A stretch of DNA of 6,780 nt. Origin: Actinomycetes bacterium (lineage in GTDB: Bacteria; Actinomycetota; Acidimicrobiia; Acidimicrobiales; RAAP-2). The stretch lies in contig JAKAZC010000157.1 of assembly GCA_021826655.1 (NCBI GenBank), positions 1 through 6,780 of the forward strand, given 5' to 3'. Within the stretch, counting starts at the first letter, position 1; the number at the start of each line of letters is the position of its first letter. The position numbers and the translations under genes are program-made. The notes under the pieces were generated by a model that was given only the letters and a program-made list of their open reading frames with translations, was not told the DNA's origin and made no database searches. Shown in pieces: positions 1 through 5,623 of this stretch.

Positions 1-71
1 TCGAGCGGTGGGCGGCGGAACGACAGGTCGAGCGCCCCGGTGATCGGCGGCCGGCCGGAGATGGCGAGCAT
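1..71 (-). CDS. N-terminus of an unidentified protein (runs off left edge)
   Basis: An ATG at 71-69 on the minus strand opens a frame that stays open to the window edge, 23 full codons, beginning MLAISGRPPITGALDLSFRR. The start is well supported: a GGAGG Shine-Dalgarno core at 84-80 lies 8 nt upstream. The gene has the same direction as the CoA-transferase operon and begins 85 nt after the stop of the small Pro repeat ORF, so it could be its last gene or a separately started one. The visible residues include no membrane segment or signal peptide and match no family I recognise. Too little is present to give a function. Confidence 0.6.
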   Translation of the reverse strand, partial: MLAISGRPPITGALDLSFRRPPL

Positions 72-88
72 GGGATTCCCCTCCCTTA

Positions 89-105
89 CCCCGAGGCCTT
101 CGGGG
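89..105. other. Small hairpin upstream of the left-edge gene
   Basis: The plus strand reads ccccgaggccttcgggg, a 6-bp perfect stem (CCCCGA/TCGGGG) with a 5-nt loop. On the minus strand it lies just before the Shine-Dalgarno sequence (84-80) of the gene starting at 71. No T-run follows on either strand, so it is not a standard intrinsic terminator. It could be an mRNA structure between two coding units, or just a chance product of high GC. Confidence 0.3.
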
Positions 106-156
106 ACGAGGATCGAGCCTAACCACCCCAGGAGCGCCGGGGGACAGTGGGTTGGT

Positions 157-246
157 CTACGCGGGTGCGGGTGCGGGGACGGGCGCGGGTGCGGGGACGG
201 GTGCGGGGACCGGCTCCGACGCCCCCCGGCCCCCGAGGGCGCTCAC
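157..246 (-). CDS. Small Pro-Val/Ala repeat ORF, 29 codons, coupled to the upstream CoA-transferase
   Basis: A GTG at 246-244 overlaps the TGA stop of the 385-residue CoA-transferase (GTGA), and the frame ends at TAG 159-157. After about ten ordinary residues it encodes EPVPAPVPAPAPVPAPAPA. The frame is in phase with a hexanucleotide repeat (161-214): every second codon is Pro, and the others alternate Val and Ala, with GCA and GCG used synonymously. I see no Shine-Dalgarno, so expression would rely on coupling from the upstream gene. A four-base overlap exists by default whenever a G precedes TGA, so the overlap is weak evidence alone. It parallels the Gly-Ile repeat ORF that follows the fusion gene. 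It may be a real short peptide or a non-coding repeat. Confidence 0.3.
   Translation of the reverse strand: MSALGGRGASEPVPAPVPAPAPVPAPAPA
161..214. repeat. Degenerate hexanucleotide tandem repeat, nine units
   Basis: The plus strand reads as nine 6-bp units: gcgggt, gcgggt, gcgggg, acgggc, gcgggt, gcgggg, acgggt, gcgggg, accggc. There is a higher-order 18-bp period (gcgggt-gcgggg-acggg[c/t]). It lies just after the stop of the 385-residue CoA-transferase. Because the unit is a multiple of three, gain or loss of units would not shift the minus-strand Pro repeat frame. Confidence 0.8.
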
Positions 247-1400
247 CCCAGTGAGCCGAGCACGACGTCGTTGTGCTCGCCGACGGCCGGAATGCTCGAC
301 GGCCCGCTCCGGACGCCGTCCACCGACAGCGGGCCGCGAGGCAGGCGGAACGGCGGCAACCCGGGCACCGAATGCACCTCCCATGCCCCTGCTGCCCGGA
401 GGTGCTCGTCGTCGAGCAGCTCCACCAGACCGTTCACCGGACCGCAGGGGATTCCCCGCCTTTGGGCTTCGAGGAAGAATTCGTGCTTCGTGTAGTGCCC
501 GAGCAGCTCGGCGATCCAGCCGTTGATGATCTCGATGTACGGCGCCCGGACCGATACCGGGCCCCGGAAGACGTCCAAGAGCGGCTCCTCCATCCCGAGG
601 ATCTCGGCGATCCACGCTGCCAGCGAGTCCCACTGGCCGGGCAGGAACGCGGCGATGTCCACGGTCGTGCCGTTCGGTCCGCTGATGACCCCGAGCCCGG
701 CCAAGCGAGCGCGTGGCACTCGGCCCGGCACGAGCCCTTCGACGGCCATCTGCGGCCCCGCTTCCATCGAGACGCTGAGCGCCGCCTCCTGCATCGAGAT
801 GTCCACCGCCTGCCCGGAGCCGCGAGCACGTCGAGCCCGGAGGGCGAGGAGCGCGCCCATGCAGGCGTTGAGCGACGAGACCGCGTTGGTGAGCCCGAGC
901 GGAGCGACGACCGGCGGTCGGTCCGGATCGCCGAGGGGGAAGGTCAGGCCGCTCGACGCCCACGCGACCGTGTCCGATCCCCGCCAGTTGCGGTGCACCC
1001 CGGTCCGCCCGAACCCGGTGGCGGAGACCGCGATCAGGTCGTCGTTGACGAGCCGGAGGGCTCGCTCGTCGAGGTCCGGCCCGCCGGAGCCGGCGGGATC
1101 GCCGAGGAGCACGATGTCGGCGCTCGCCACCAGCAGGTCCCGTCGCGATCGACCGTCGGGGCAGCCCTCGTCGATCGTCACCGATCGCTTGCCCGCCGCG
1201 TAGGCCAGGAAGCCGGCGCTGACGGCGGTGCCGTCCTCGCCCTCCACCAGTGGGGGGACCCTTCGCAGCGGGGACCCCCCCGGGGGCTCGACCAGGATGA
1301 CCTCAGCCCCCAGCTCCGCGAGCACCCGCCCCGCGTAGGCGAGCGCCTCGGAGCCGAGGTCGAGGACCCGGGTGCCGCGAAGCAGTCCGATGGCGGTCAC
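243..1400 (-). CDS. CaiB/BaiF family III CoA-transferase, 385 aa, Asn at the catalytic Asp position
   Basis: Family III CoA-transferases move CoA between an acyl-CoA and a carboxylic acid in the cytoplasm; the substrate here is unknown. The protein shows the family order: N-terminal Rossmann strand with RVLDL (11-15), GAEVILVEPP (31-40), KRS (71-73), TGFGRTG (128-134), GSGQAVDISMQEA (194-206), the C-terminal PCGPV turn (318-322) and a final VGEHNDVVL (373-381). Length is normal for a single-domain member. By eye alignment to formyl-CoA transferase, Asp169 falls on Asn172 (TNAVSS), so the usual Asp nucleophile appears absent. The GTG start at 1400 overlaps the previous gene's TGA (GTGA, 1397-1400), with AGGAGG at 1410-1405, 4 nt upstream. 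The frame is open further upstream to 1859, but that extension is low-complexity and lies wholly inside the preceding gene. It probably partners the Asp-bearing 459-residue protein. Confidence 0.9.
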   Translation of the reverse strand: MTAIGLLRGTRVLDLGSEALAYAGRVLAELGAEVILVEPPGGSPLRRVPPLVEGEDGTAVSAGFLAYAAGKRSVTIDEGCPDGRSRRDLLVASADIVLLGDPAGSGGPDLDERALRLVNDDLIAVSATGFGRTGVHRNWRGSDTVAWASSGLTFPLGDPDRPPVVAPLGLTNAVSSLNACMGALLALRARRARGSGQAVDISMQEAALSVSMEAGPQMAVEGLVPGRVPRARLAGLGVISGPNGTTVDIAAFLPGQWDSLAAWIAEILGMEEPLLDVFRGPVSVRAPYIEIINGWIAELLGHYTKHEFFLEAQRRGIPCGPVNGLVELLDDEHLRAAGAWEVHSVPGLPPFRLPRGPLSVDGVRSGPSSIPAVGEHNDVVLGSLG

Positions 1401-2776
1401 GCGTCCTCCTCGTAGGCCTGCTGCAGGCGGGCGAACAGCACCTCGGCCGGGTCGATCGAGGCAGGTGGCCACTGCAGGGGCAGGAGATGGCGGATCCACC
1501 CGTAGTAGGGCCGCTCGAGCTGCACTTCCCGGTAGGTCATCTCGTGGGCCGCGCCATCCTGCAGCAGCTGTTGGATCGCCCCGTCGTCGAGCCCGGCGAC
1601 CTCGCGGAGGACGTCGCGGGTGTGCTCGCCGAACGCAGGCGCGGCCCGGGTGAGGCGGGCCGGCGTCTCCGACAGCGTGACGGCTTGCCCGTAGCAGAGC
1701 TCGGCGCCGAACCGGGCGTGCGGGAGCGCCTGAATGAAACGTCGAGAGGCCAGGTGCTCGTCCTTCAGGACCGAGAGGTTGTCGATCACCGGGAACGCGG
1801 CGATCCCGGCCTCCTGCAGGCGCCAGGTGGACTCCCACGCGGTGCGGCCGGACGTCCATGCCGACAGTTGGACACCGATCTCGTCCTGATGGCGGGCCCG
1901 ATCAGCGGCCGTGCGCAGCCCCGCATCGGTGCTCAGGGACCGGAGCTCCTCGATCCGGGCGAGGCGTGACCAGTCGTCGTCGTCGAGGACGGAGATGGCG
2001 ACATAGCGGTCCGGATCACGGGTCGCGAAGATCCCGTCCGGCGCTCCCCGGGGGGAACGGTCGCCGGTCCGGGGCGGCTCGGCGCCGGAGACCCCCGCCA
2101 GGACGAGCGACGGGGCGATGCACTCGATGGCCACCTCGAGCTGGGACACGTCGAGCTCGGCACCCTCTCCGGTGACGTCACGGCGCAGCAGCGCGGCGAG
2201 CACGGCGATGACGCCCCACATGGAGGACGGGTAGTCCGGGAACGACAGTGGCAATCCGTTCGGCGTCCGGTCCGGCCATCCCACGAGCGCGGTGATGCCG
2301 GACAGGGCCGACAGGTTCCCGCCCCACGTCCGGAACGAACGGTACGGGCCTTCCGAACCGAAGGAGAACAGGTTGAGGTAGATCAGGTTGGGGTTGACCG
2401 CCCGGAGCCGGTCGTAGGTCAGCTGGAGGTTCTCGACGGCGTCGACGCTCATGTTCATGACGAGGACGTCGGAGCCCTCGACGAGCCGGTCGAACGCGCC
2501 TCGCCCGCCGGGCGTGTCGAGCTCCAACGAGACGCTGCGCTTCTCGGGGCACGTGAACCCGTTGATGCCCGTGCCCGTGTCCCGCCGGATCTCCCAAGGC
2601 ACCGAAAGGGGGACCCATCCGGACCCGGTGGTCCGGAGGGAGTCGGGCCGACGCACCGATTCGACCCGGATGGAGTCGGCACCGAACTGGCCGAGGGTCC
2701 GGGCGCACACCGGGGCCGCGATCCCGTAGCCGATCTCGAGGACCCGGATGTCCTGCAGGGGGAGGTCCGTGCTCAC
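1397..2776 (-). CDS. CaiB/BaiF family III CoA-transferase, 459 aa, catalytic Asp kept, C-terminal extension
   Basis: A full-length family III CoA-transferase. Visible motifs are RVLEIGYGIAAP (11-22), GADSIRVES (32-40), KRSVSLELD (89-97), FGSEGPYR (139-146), the FPDYPSS segment with Asp181 at the position of formyl-CoA transferase Asp169, GEGAELDVSQLE (203-214), a DDDDW tract (265-269) and AFGEHTRDVL (381-390). About 50 residues follow the usual end. They hold several aromatics (YYGWIRHLLPLQW) and match no domain I know. I chose GTG 2776 because AGGGGA lies 7 nt upstream and it overlaps the stop of the preceding small ORF. GTG 2803, nine codons earlier, is an alternative without a clear ribosome binding site. 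It ends overlapping the 385-residue gene. It shares the DDDDWSRL region with the C-terminal half of the fused transferase, which suggests the two are equivalent subunits. Confidence 0.9.
   Translation of the reverse strand: MSTDLPLQDIRVLEIGYGIAAPVCARTLGQFGADSIRVESVRRPDSLRTTGSGWVPLSVPWEIRRDTGTGINGFTCPEKRSVSLELDTPGGRGAFDRLVEGSDVLVMNMSVDAVENLQLTYDRLRAVNPNLIYLNLFSFGSEGPYRSFRTWGGNLSALSGITALVGWPDRTPNGLPLSFPDYPSSMWGVIAVLAALLRRDVTGEGAELDVSQLEVAIECIAPSLVLAGVSGAEPPRTGDRSPRGAPDGIFATRDPDRYVAISVLDDDDWSRLARIEELRSLSTDAGLRTAADRARHQDEIGVQLSAWTSGRTAWESTWRLQEAGIAAFPVIDNLSVLKDEHLASRRFIQALPHARFGAELCYGQAVTLSETPARLTRAAPAFGEHTRDVLREVAGLDDGAIQQLLQDGAAHEMTYREVQLERPYYGWIRHLLPLQWPPASIDPAEVLFARLQQAYEEDA
1405..1410 (-). 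promoter_or_regulatory. Shine-Dalgarno AGGAGG deciding the 385-aa gene start
   Basis: A perfect AGGAGG on the minus strand lies 4 nt before the GTG at 1400, inside the last codons of the preceding gene. It fixes the start at 1400 rather than any upstream in-frame codon. Confidence 0.75.
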
Positions 2777-2898
2777 CCCGTCGTCCCCTGGTCCCGCGGG
2801 CACGGCCGGTCGCCTGCGCCCCGAGACAGTGGACGGACCGGTCCGAGGCCCAATCCGATGCCGATGCCGATGCCGATGCCGAGGCCGAGGCCGATCAT
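2773..2898 (-). CDS. Small Gly-Ile/Leu repeat protein ORF, 41 codons, overlapping both neighbours
   Basis: The ATG at 2898-2896 overlaps the TGA of the fused CoA-transferase (ATGA). Its own TGA (2775-2773) overlaps the GTG of the 459-residue transferase (GTGA). The peptide begins MIGLGLGIGIGIGIGLGLGP and then turns into a polar tail rich in Arg, Pro and Gly with one Cys (residue 33). In residues 3-19 every odd position is Gly and every even one Ile or Leu. Changes between repeat units are silent (GGC/GGA) or conservative (Ile/Leu), as expected for selection on the peptide. The 17-residue apolar stretch could be a short glycine-zipper-like membrane segment or a beta-forming one; that is inference. 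A GGGGG run ending 6 nt before the ATG is a weak ribosome binding site. I know of no named family. The alternative is a non-coding hexamer repeat between two genes. Confidence 0.42.
   Translation of the reverse strand: MIGLGLGIGIGIGIGLGLGPVRPLSRGAGDRPCPRDQGTTG
2855..2896. repeat. Hexanucleotide tandem repeat, seven units
   Basis: The plus strand reads ccgatg four times, then ccgagg twice, then ccgatc: 42 bp of 6-bp units. It sits between the fused CoA-transferase and the 459-residue transferase and encodes the Gly-Ile/Leu run of the small minus-strand ORF. Slippage would add or remove Gly-Ile pairs without shifting the frame. Confidence 0.9.
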
Positions 2899-5219
2899 GC
2901 CTGGCCCCCGGCGTCTTCGAGAACGCCCGACGCGAAGAGCCTCTCGACCTCCTCAGTGGAGAGGCCGAGGACCTCCCGCGCGATCTCAGCGGTGTGCTCG
3001 CCCTGGCGCGGCGCCGCCCCGGGCGGCTTGCTCGGCAGGTGCTCGGCGTGGTGCGCGTCGCCCTCGACCAGAACGGAGTCGAAGCCCGGCTGGGAGATGA
3101 CTTGGACGAAGTCGCGGTCGAGCAGGTGGGGATCGCTCAGGAGATCGACGGGAGCCAGGACGGTTGCCGCCGGAACCCGAGCGCCCTGCAGGCGGTCCAT
3201 GACCTCGCGCGCCGGAAGCGATCGGGTCCACCCGCTCAGATGCTCGTCGATCTCGTCGACGGCCGCGAGACGGCCGGCGGTCGTCGCGTACCGCCCGTCG
3301 GCTGCCCAGTCCGGGTTCCCGAGCATGTCGACGAGGCGCGACCAGTCGTCGTCGTCCCGGACGGTGACGACGCACCAGTCGTCTTCGCCCGCGCAGCGGT
3401 ACAAGCCCCATGGCGCCGCATCGGGGCAGCGGTTGCCGAGCGGAGAGACGCTGCCCGGATTGAGGCTCTCCTGCAGGATCAATTCGGAGAGACTGTTGAT
3501 GACGGCGTCGGCCTGGGACACTCGAACATGGCCAGGGTTGGGTGTGCGAACGCAGGCCAAGGCGGCGATCGCCTCGAGCCGTCCGACGAATTGATCGGGG
3601 AAGAAGATGGCATCCTCGCCGAAGGCCCTTTCGGTCTCCGGATAGCGCCAGAGCCACGTCTGGCCCCCGAGGCTGCGGGCGTGACTTCCGAAGCCTCGCC
3701 ACCAACCCCATGGGCCACCGTCGCCGAACAGCTGACTGCTCACCATCACGACGTCGGGATTCGCACGGCGCAGTGCATCGAATCCCAGTCCGAGGCCGTC
3801 CATGACACCGGGCCCGAGGTTCTCGATGACGATGTCGGACCGTGCGACCAGCTGCAGGACCAGCGACAACCCACTGGCCTGCCTCAGGTCGACGCCGAAG
3901 CTCCTCTTGTCCCGGTTGATGGTGACGAACTGGGACGAGAGCATCGCGGCGCCGCCGAACACCCGGCTCTGGTCGGGGAACGCCCGGCTCTCCACCTTTA
4001 TGACGTCGGCCCCGTGGTCGCGCAGCAGTCGGCCGGCCTCGGGACCGGCCATCAGCTGGGTGAACTCGAGCACTCGGAGACCGGCCAGCGGAGCGCCGCC
4101 GGTGCCCGCAGTCGAAGGGACCGCGTAGCGCTCCGTCGCGAAGGGGGGCTCGCCGCGATCGAGGCTCGTCACCACCTCGTCCGTGTCCGCGCCCGAGACC
4201 GGTGCAGCCCGTCCGAAGCCGACCCGGTCGTCATCGAGCATCCAGTAGCCGGCAGGGAGCCGCCCGCTCCTGCCCGCCACCGTGGTCTCGGCGAACGTGC
4301 CGCGCCGGGCCATCGGAGCACTGGCCAGGAGCTGGGCAGGGGACATGACCGGTGCCGTGGGCACGTTCCGGCGCTGTGCCTCCTCGCAGATGGGCTCGGT
4401 CTCGGCGTCGGCGAAGAGCGGGCCGTACGCTCGGGCAAGGACCTCCGGGTGCAGGAGGCGCCCCCCGTAGCTGGCGAGCTCGTCCCCCCGGAGGTACGGG
4501 GGGTCGCCAAGCCAGTCCCGCAGCGCTCGCCATTGGTGGGCGCTGACCACGAGGGGCCGCACCATCCCGTCTGCGGTCGGAAAGGCGGGGTGGCCGGCTC
4601 GGGGCCGATCGGCAGTGGCGGGCACGAGGTCCTGCAGGCTCGCTCCGGCCATGGCGGTGTCGATGGTCTGGATGTACGCCTCGTGGATGGAGACGTCGAT
4701 GTGGTCTCCGGTGCCGATCGAGCTTCGATTCCAGATGGCGACCAGCGCGAGGTAGGCGGCCATGGCACCCGCGACCTCGAAGGCTGGTTTACCGGGAGGG
4801 AGCAGGGGCTCCCGCCCGGGCTGGCGGCACAGCTTCAGCTGGCCCGACAGGGCGTAGACGACCGGATGGGTCGCGGCCAGGTCGCGGTACGGTCCGGTCG
4901 AGCCGAACGGCGAGAGCCGGACGGCGACCAGATCTGGTAGCTCCTGGTGCACGGCGCGCGTGTCGAGCTCGCCGCGCCCGCTGTCGAACCAGACGTCGGC
5001 ATGGTCGAGGAGCGCACGGAGGTGTTTCGTGCCCTGAAACACCACCGATCGCTTGTTGGCGTTCCGGGAGGCCGTGAACGGGTCGAGCGGCCGAGCGGCC
5101 ACGTCGACGCGGACCACGTCGGCACCCCAGTCGGCCAGGAGCCTGGCGGCTGACATCCCGGTGCGATCGGTCGTGTCCACGACGCGTAGCCCACTGAGGG
5201 GGCGGTCGGCGTTCAGCAG
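2895..5219 (-). CDS. Fused tandem CaiB/BaiF CoA-transferase, two full domains (about 774 aa)
   Basis: Two complete family III CoA-transferase domains lie in one chain. Numbering from CTG 5219, domain 1 starts PLSGLRVVD (7-15) and carries GADVVRVD (32-39), KRSVVF (56-61), SPFGSTGPYR (103-112) and GTGDHIDVSIHEA (169-181). Domain 2 starts PLAGLRVLEF (377-386) and carries GADVIKVE (403-410), RDKRS (436-440), the FFPDQFVG segment (539-546), DDDDW (622-626) and GEHTAEIAREVLGL (740-753). By alignment, the catalytic Asp is Asp542 in domain 2, while domain 1 has Glu148 (FEVAGA). A heterodimer-like unit with one Asp-bearing half is inferred. The start is uncertain. CTG 5219 has AGAGGAG 8 nt upstream and suits the fold. 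GTG 5333 (812 aa) lacks a ribosome binding site and adds an unfamily-like Gly/Pro-rich stretch. GTG 5180 would remove the first strand. It is the first gene of the operon. Confidence 0.9.
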   Translation of the reverse strand: MLNADRPLSGLRVVDTTDRTGMSAARLLADWGADVVRVDVAARPLDPFTASRNANKRSVVFQGTKHLRALLDHADVWFDSGRGELDTRAVHQELPDLVAVRLSPFGSTGPYRDLAATHPVVYALSGQLKLCRQPGREPLLPPGKPAFEVAGAMAAYLALVAIWNRSSIGTGDHIDVSIHEAYIQTIDTAMAGASLQDLVPATADRPRAGHPAFPTADGMVRPLVVSAHQWRALRDWLGDPPYLRGDELASYGGRLLHPEVLARAYGPLFADAETEPICEEAQRRNVPTAPVMSPAQLLASAPMARRGTFAETTVAGRSGRLPAGYWMLDDDRVGFGRAAPVSGADTDEVVTSLDRGEPPFATERYAVPSTAGTGGAPLAGLRVLEFTQLMAGPEAGRLLRDHGADVIKVESRAFPDQSRVFGGAAMLSSQFVTINRDKRSFGVDLRQASGLSLVLQLVARSDIVIENLGPGVMDGLGLGFDALRRANPDVVMVSSQLFGDGGPWGWWRGFGSHARSLGGQTWLWRYPETERAFGEDAIFFPDQFVGRLEAIAALACVRTPNPGHVRVSQADAVINSLSELILQESLNPGSVSPLGNRCPDAAPWGLYRCAGEDDWCVVTVRDDDDWSRLVDMLGNPDWAADGRYATTAGRLAAVDEIDEHLSGWTRSLPAREVMDRLQGARVPAATVLAPVDLLSDPHLLDRDFVQVISQPGFDSVLVEGDAHHAEHLPSKPPGAAPRQGEHTAEIAREVLGLSTEEVERLFASGVLEDAGGQA

Positions 5220-5227
5220 TTTCTCTG

Positions 5228-5234
5228 CTCCTCT
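5228..5234 (-). promoter_or_regulatory. Shine-Dalgarno AGAGGAG before a CTG start
   Basis: AGAGGAG on the minus strand is followed by an 8-nt spacer and then CTG at 5219, seven codons before the conserved PLSGLRVV strand. No ATG, GTG or TTG is in frame at a suitable distance, so this is the main argument for a CTG start of the fusion gene. Confidence 0.5.
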
Positions 5235-5335
5235 GGCGACGTCGCACGGGAACTCTCGCGCGTTTGGGCTGGGGTCGCCCCGGATCGTAGTGGGGGGAAG
5301 GGGGCTCGGGCCGCCCCGGCGGCCACCCTGCACGG

Positions 5336-5495
5336 TCGCTCGACGCGCTCGCGGCCCAGGGCGCGGATCGCGGATCGCGTGATCGTGCAGACGTGGCGGC
5401 ATCACGTGCCGATGGGCCTGCAGGTGATCGAACAGGTGGAGCGGTTCGCGAAGGAGGCGGGCCTGTGCCCCTTGCGGAGGGCGGGGGAGCAGTAG
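5336..5495 (+). pseudogene. Decayed 3' end of a plus-strand gene, frame broken by a 7-bp duplication
   Basis: From 5379 to TAG 5493-5495 the plus strand encodes VIVQTWRHHVPMGLQVIEQV followed by ERFAKEAGLCPLRRAGEQ. Third positions are almost all G or C and second positions are low in GC, a clear coding signature. Upstream the same reading continues in a different frame (5339-5371) as LDALAAQGADR. Removing one copy of the 7-bp tandem repeat at 5362-5379 joins the two as LDALAAQGADRVIVQTWRHH. No start or body is found upstream, where the minus-strand fusion gene begins, so this is a remnant left at a rearrangement junction. The pattern (…GaDrVivq… then a helix ending erFAkeagl…P) recalls the C-terminus of luciferase-like F420/FMN monooxygenases. 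That assignment is tentative. A short live ORF from GTG 5379 is the alternative. Confidence 0.5.
5362..5379. repeat. 7-bp tandem duplication (cggatcg twice)
   Basis: The plus strand reads cggatcgcggatcg at 5364-5377, and the 7-bp period extends from 5362 to 5379. Removing seven bases restores a continuous reading frame across the site in the plus-strand gene remnant, so this looks like the inactivating mutation or a later scar in it. Confidence 0.75.
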
Positions 5496-5545
5496 ACACC
5501 TGAGAAGAATTGCCCTACCATCCGAAAGAGAATGCAATCCTACTC
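5496..5545. promoter_or_regulatory. AT-rich island, probable divergent promoter region
   Basis: This is the only AT-rich stretch in the window (44% GC over 5501-5545, against clearly GC-rich surroundings). It lies between the outward-facing fusion gene and the plus-strand transferase. On the plus strand TTGCCC (5510-5515), a 17-nt gap and TGCAAT (5533-5538) make a weak sigma-70-like pair for the gene at 5624. ATTGC (5509-5513) and GCAAT (5534-5538) form a 5-bp inverted repeat that could be an operator, but arms this short may be chance. The rest, 5546-5610, shows nothing recognisable. Confidence 0.3.
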
Positions 5546-5610
5546 AGCCGCAACGCCGGCTCGTGGCCGTCGGGCGGGGGAGCGGGCTCGGCAGGCTCGG
5601 CACGACCATC

Positions 5611-5619
5611 GGGAGGGGG
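5611..5619 (+). promoter_or_regulatory. Shine-Dalgarno GGGAGGGGG for the plus-strand CoA-transferase
   Basis: The GGAGG core (5612-5616) lies 7 nt before GTG 5624. It settles the start of the plus-strand gene; no earlier in-frame ATG or GTG lies between this site and the AT-rich island. Confidence 0.65.
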
Positions 5620-5623
5620 CGGC

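Noticed and set aside
89..147. Two small GC hairpins as an operon terminator
   Set aside because: Stems are short and no T-run follows on either strand.
161..214. CRISPR-like array
   Set aside because: Units are contiguous hexamers without spacers.
782..812. The acidic residue after DVS/DIS (MQEA type) as the catalytic residue
   Set aside because: Recounting formyl-CoA transferase puts Asp169 in the earlier D-x3-G segment, so the Glu in the DVS motif is not the nucleophile.
1270..1286. G/C homopolymer runs as a phase-variation switch in the 385-aa gene
   Set aside because: Runs of this size are ordinary at this GC content and encode the conserved PPGGSP loop in frame.
273..1415. Plus-strand open frame of 380 codons
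   Set aside because: Antisense to the 385-aa CoA-transferase, rich in Arg, Pro and Gly, with no family motif.
1401..1859. N-terminal extension of the 385-aa transferase up to 1859
   Set aside because: It lies entirely inside the preceding gene in another frame, and a perfect AGGAGG supports GTG 1400.
2748..4940. Long plus-strand open frame of 730 codons
   Set aside because: It is exactly antisense to the fused CoA-transferase, has no recognisable domain, and is expected from mirrored codon bias in GC-rich DNA.
5334..5537. N-terminal extension of the fusion gene up to an ATG at 5537
   Set aside because: The extra residues are low-complexity, unlike the family, and run antisense through a plus-strand coding remnant.
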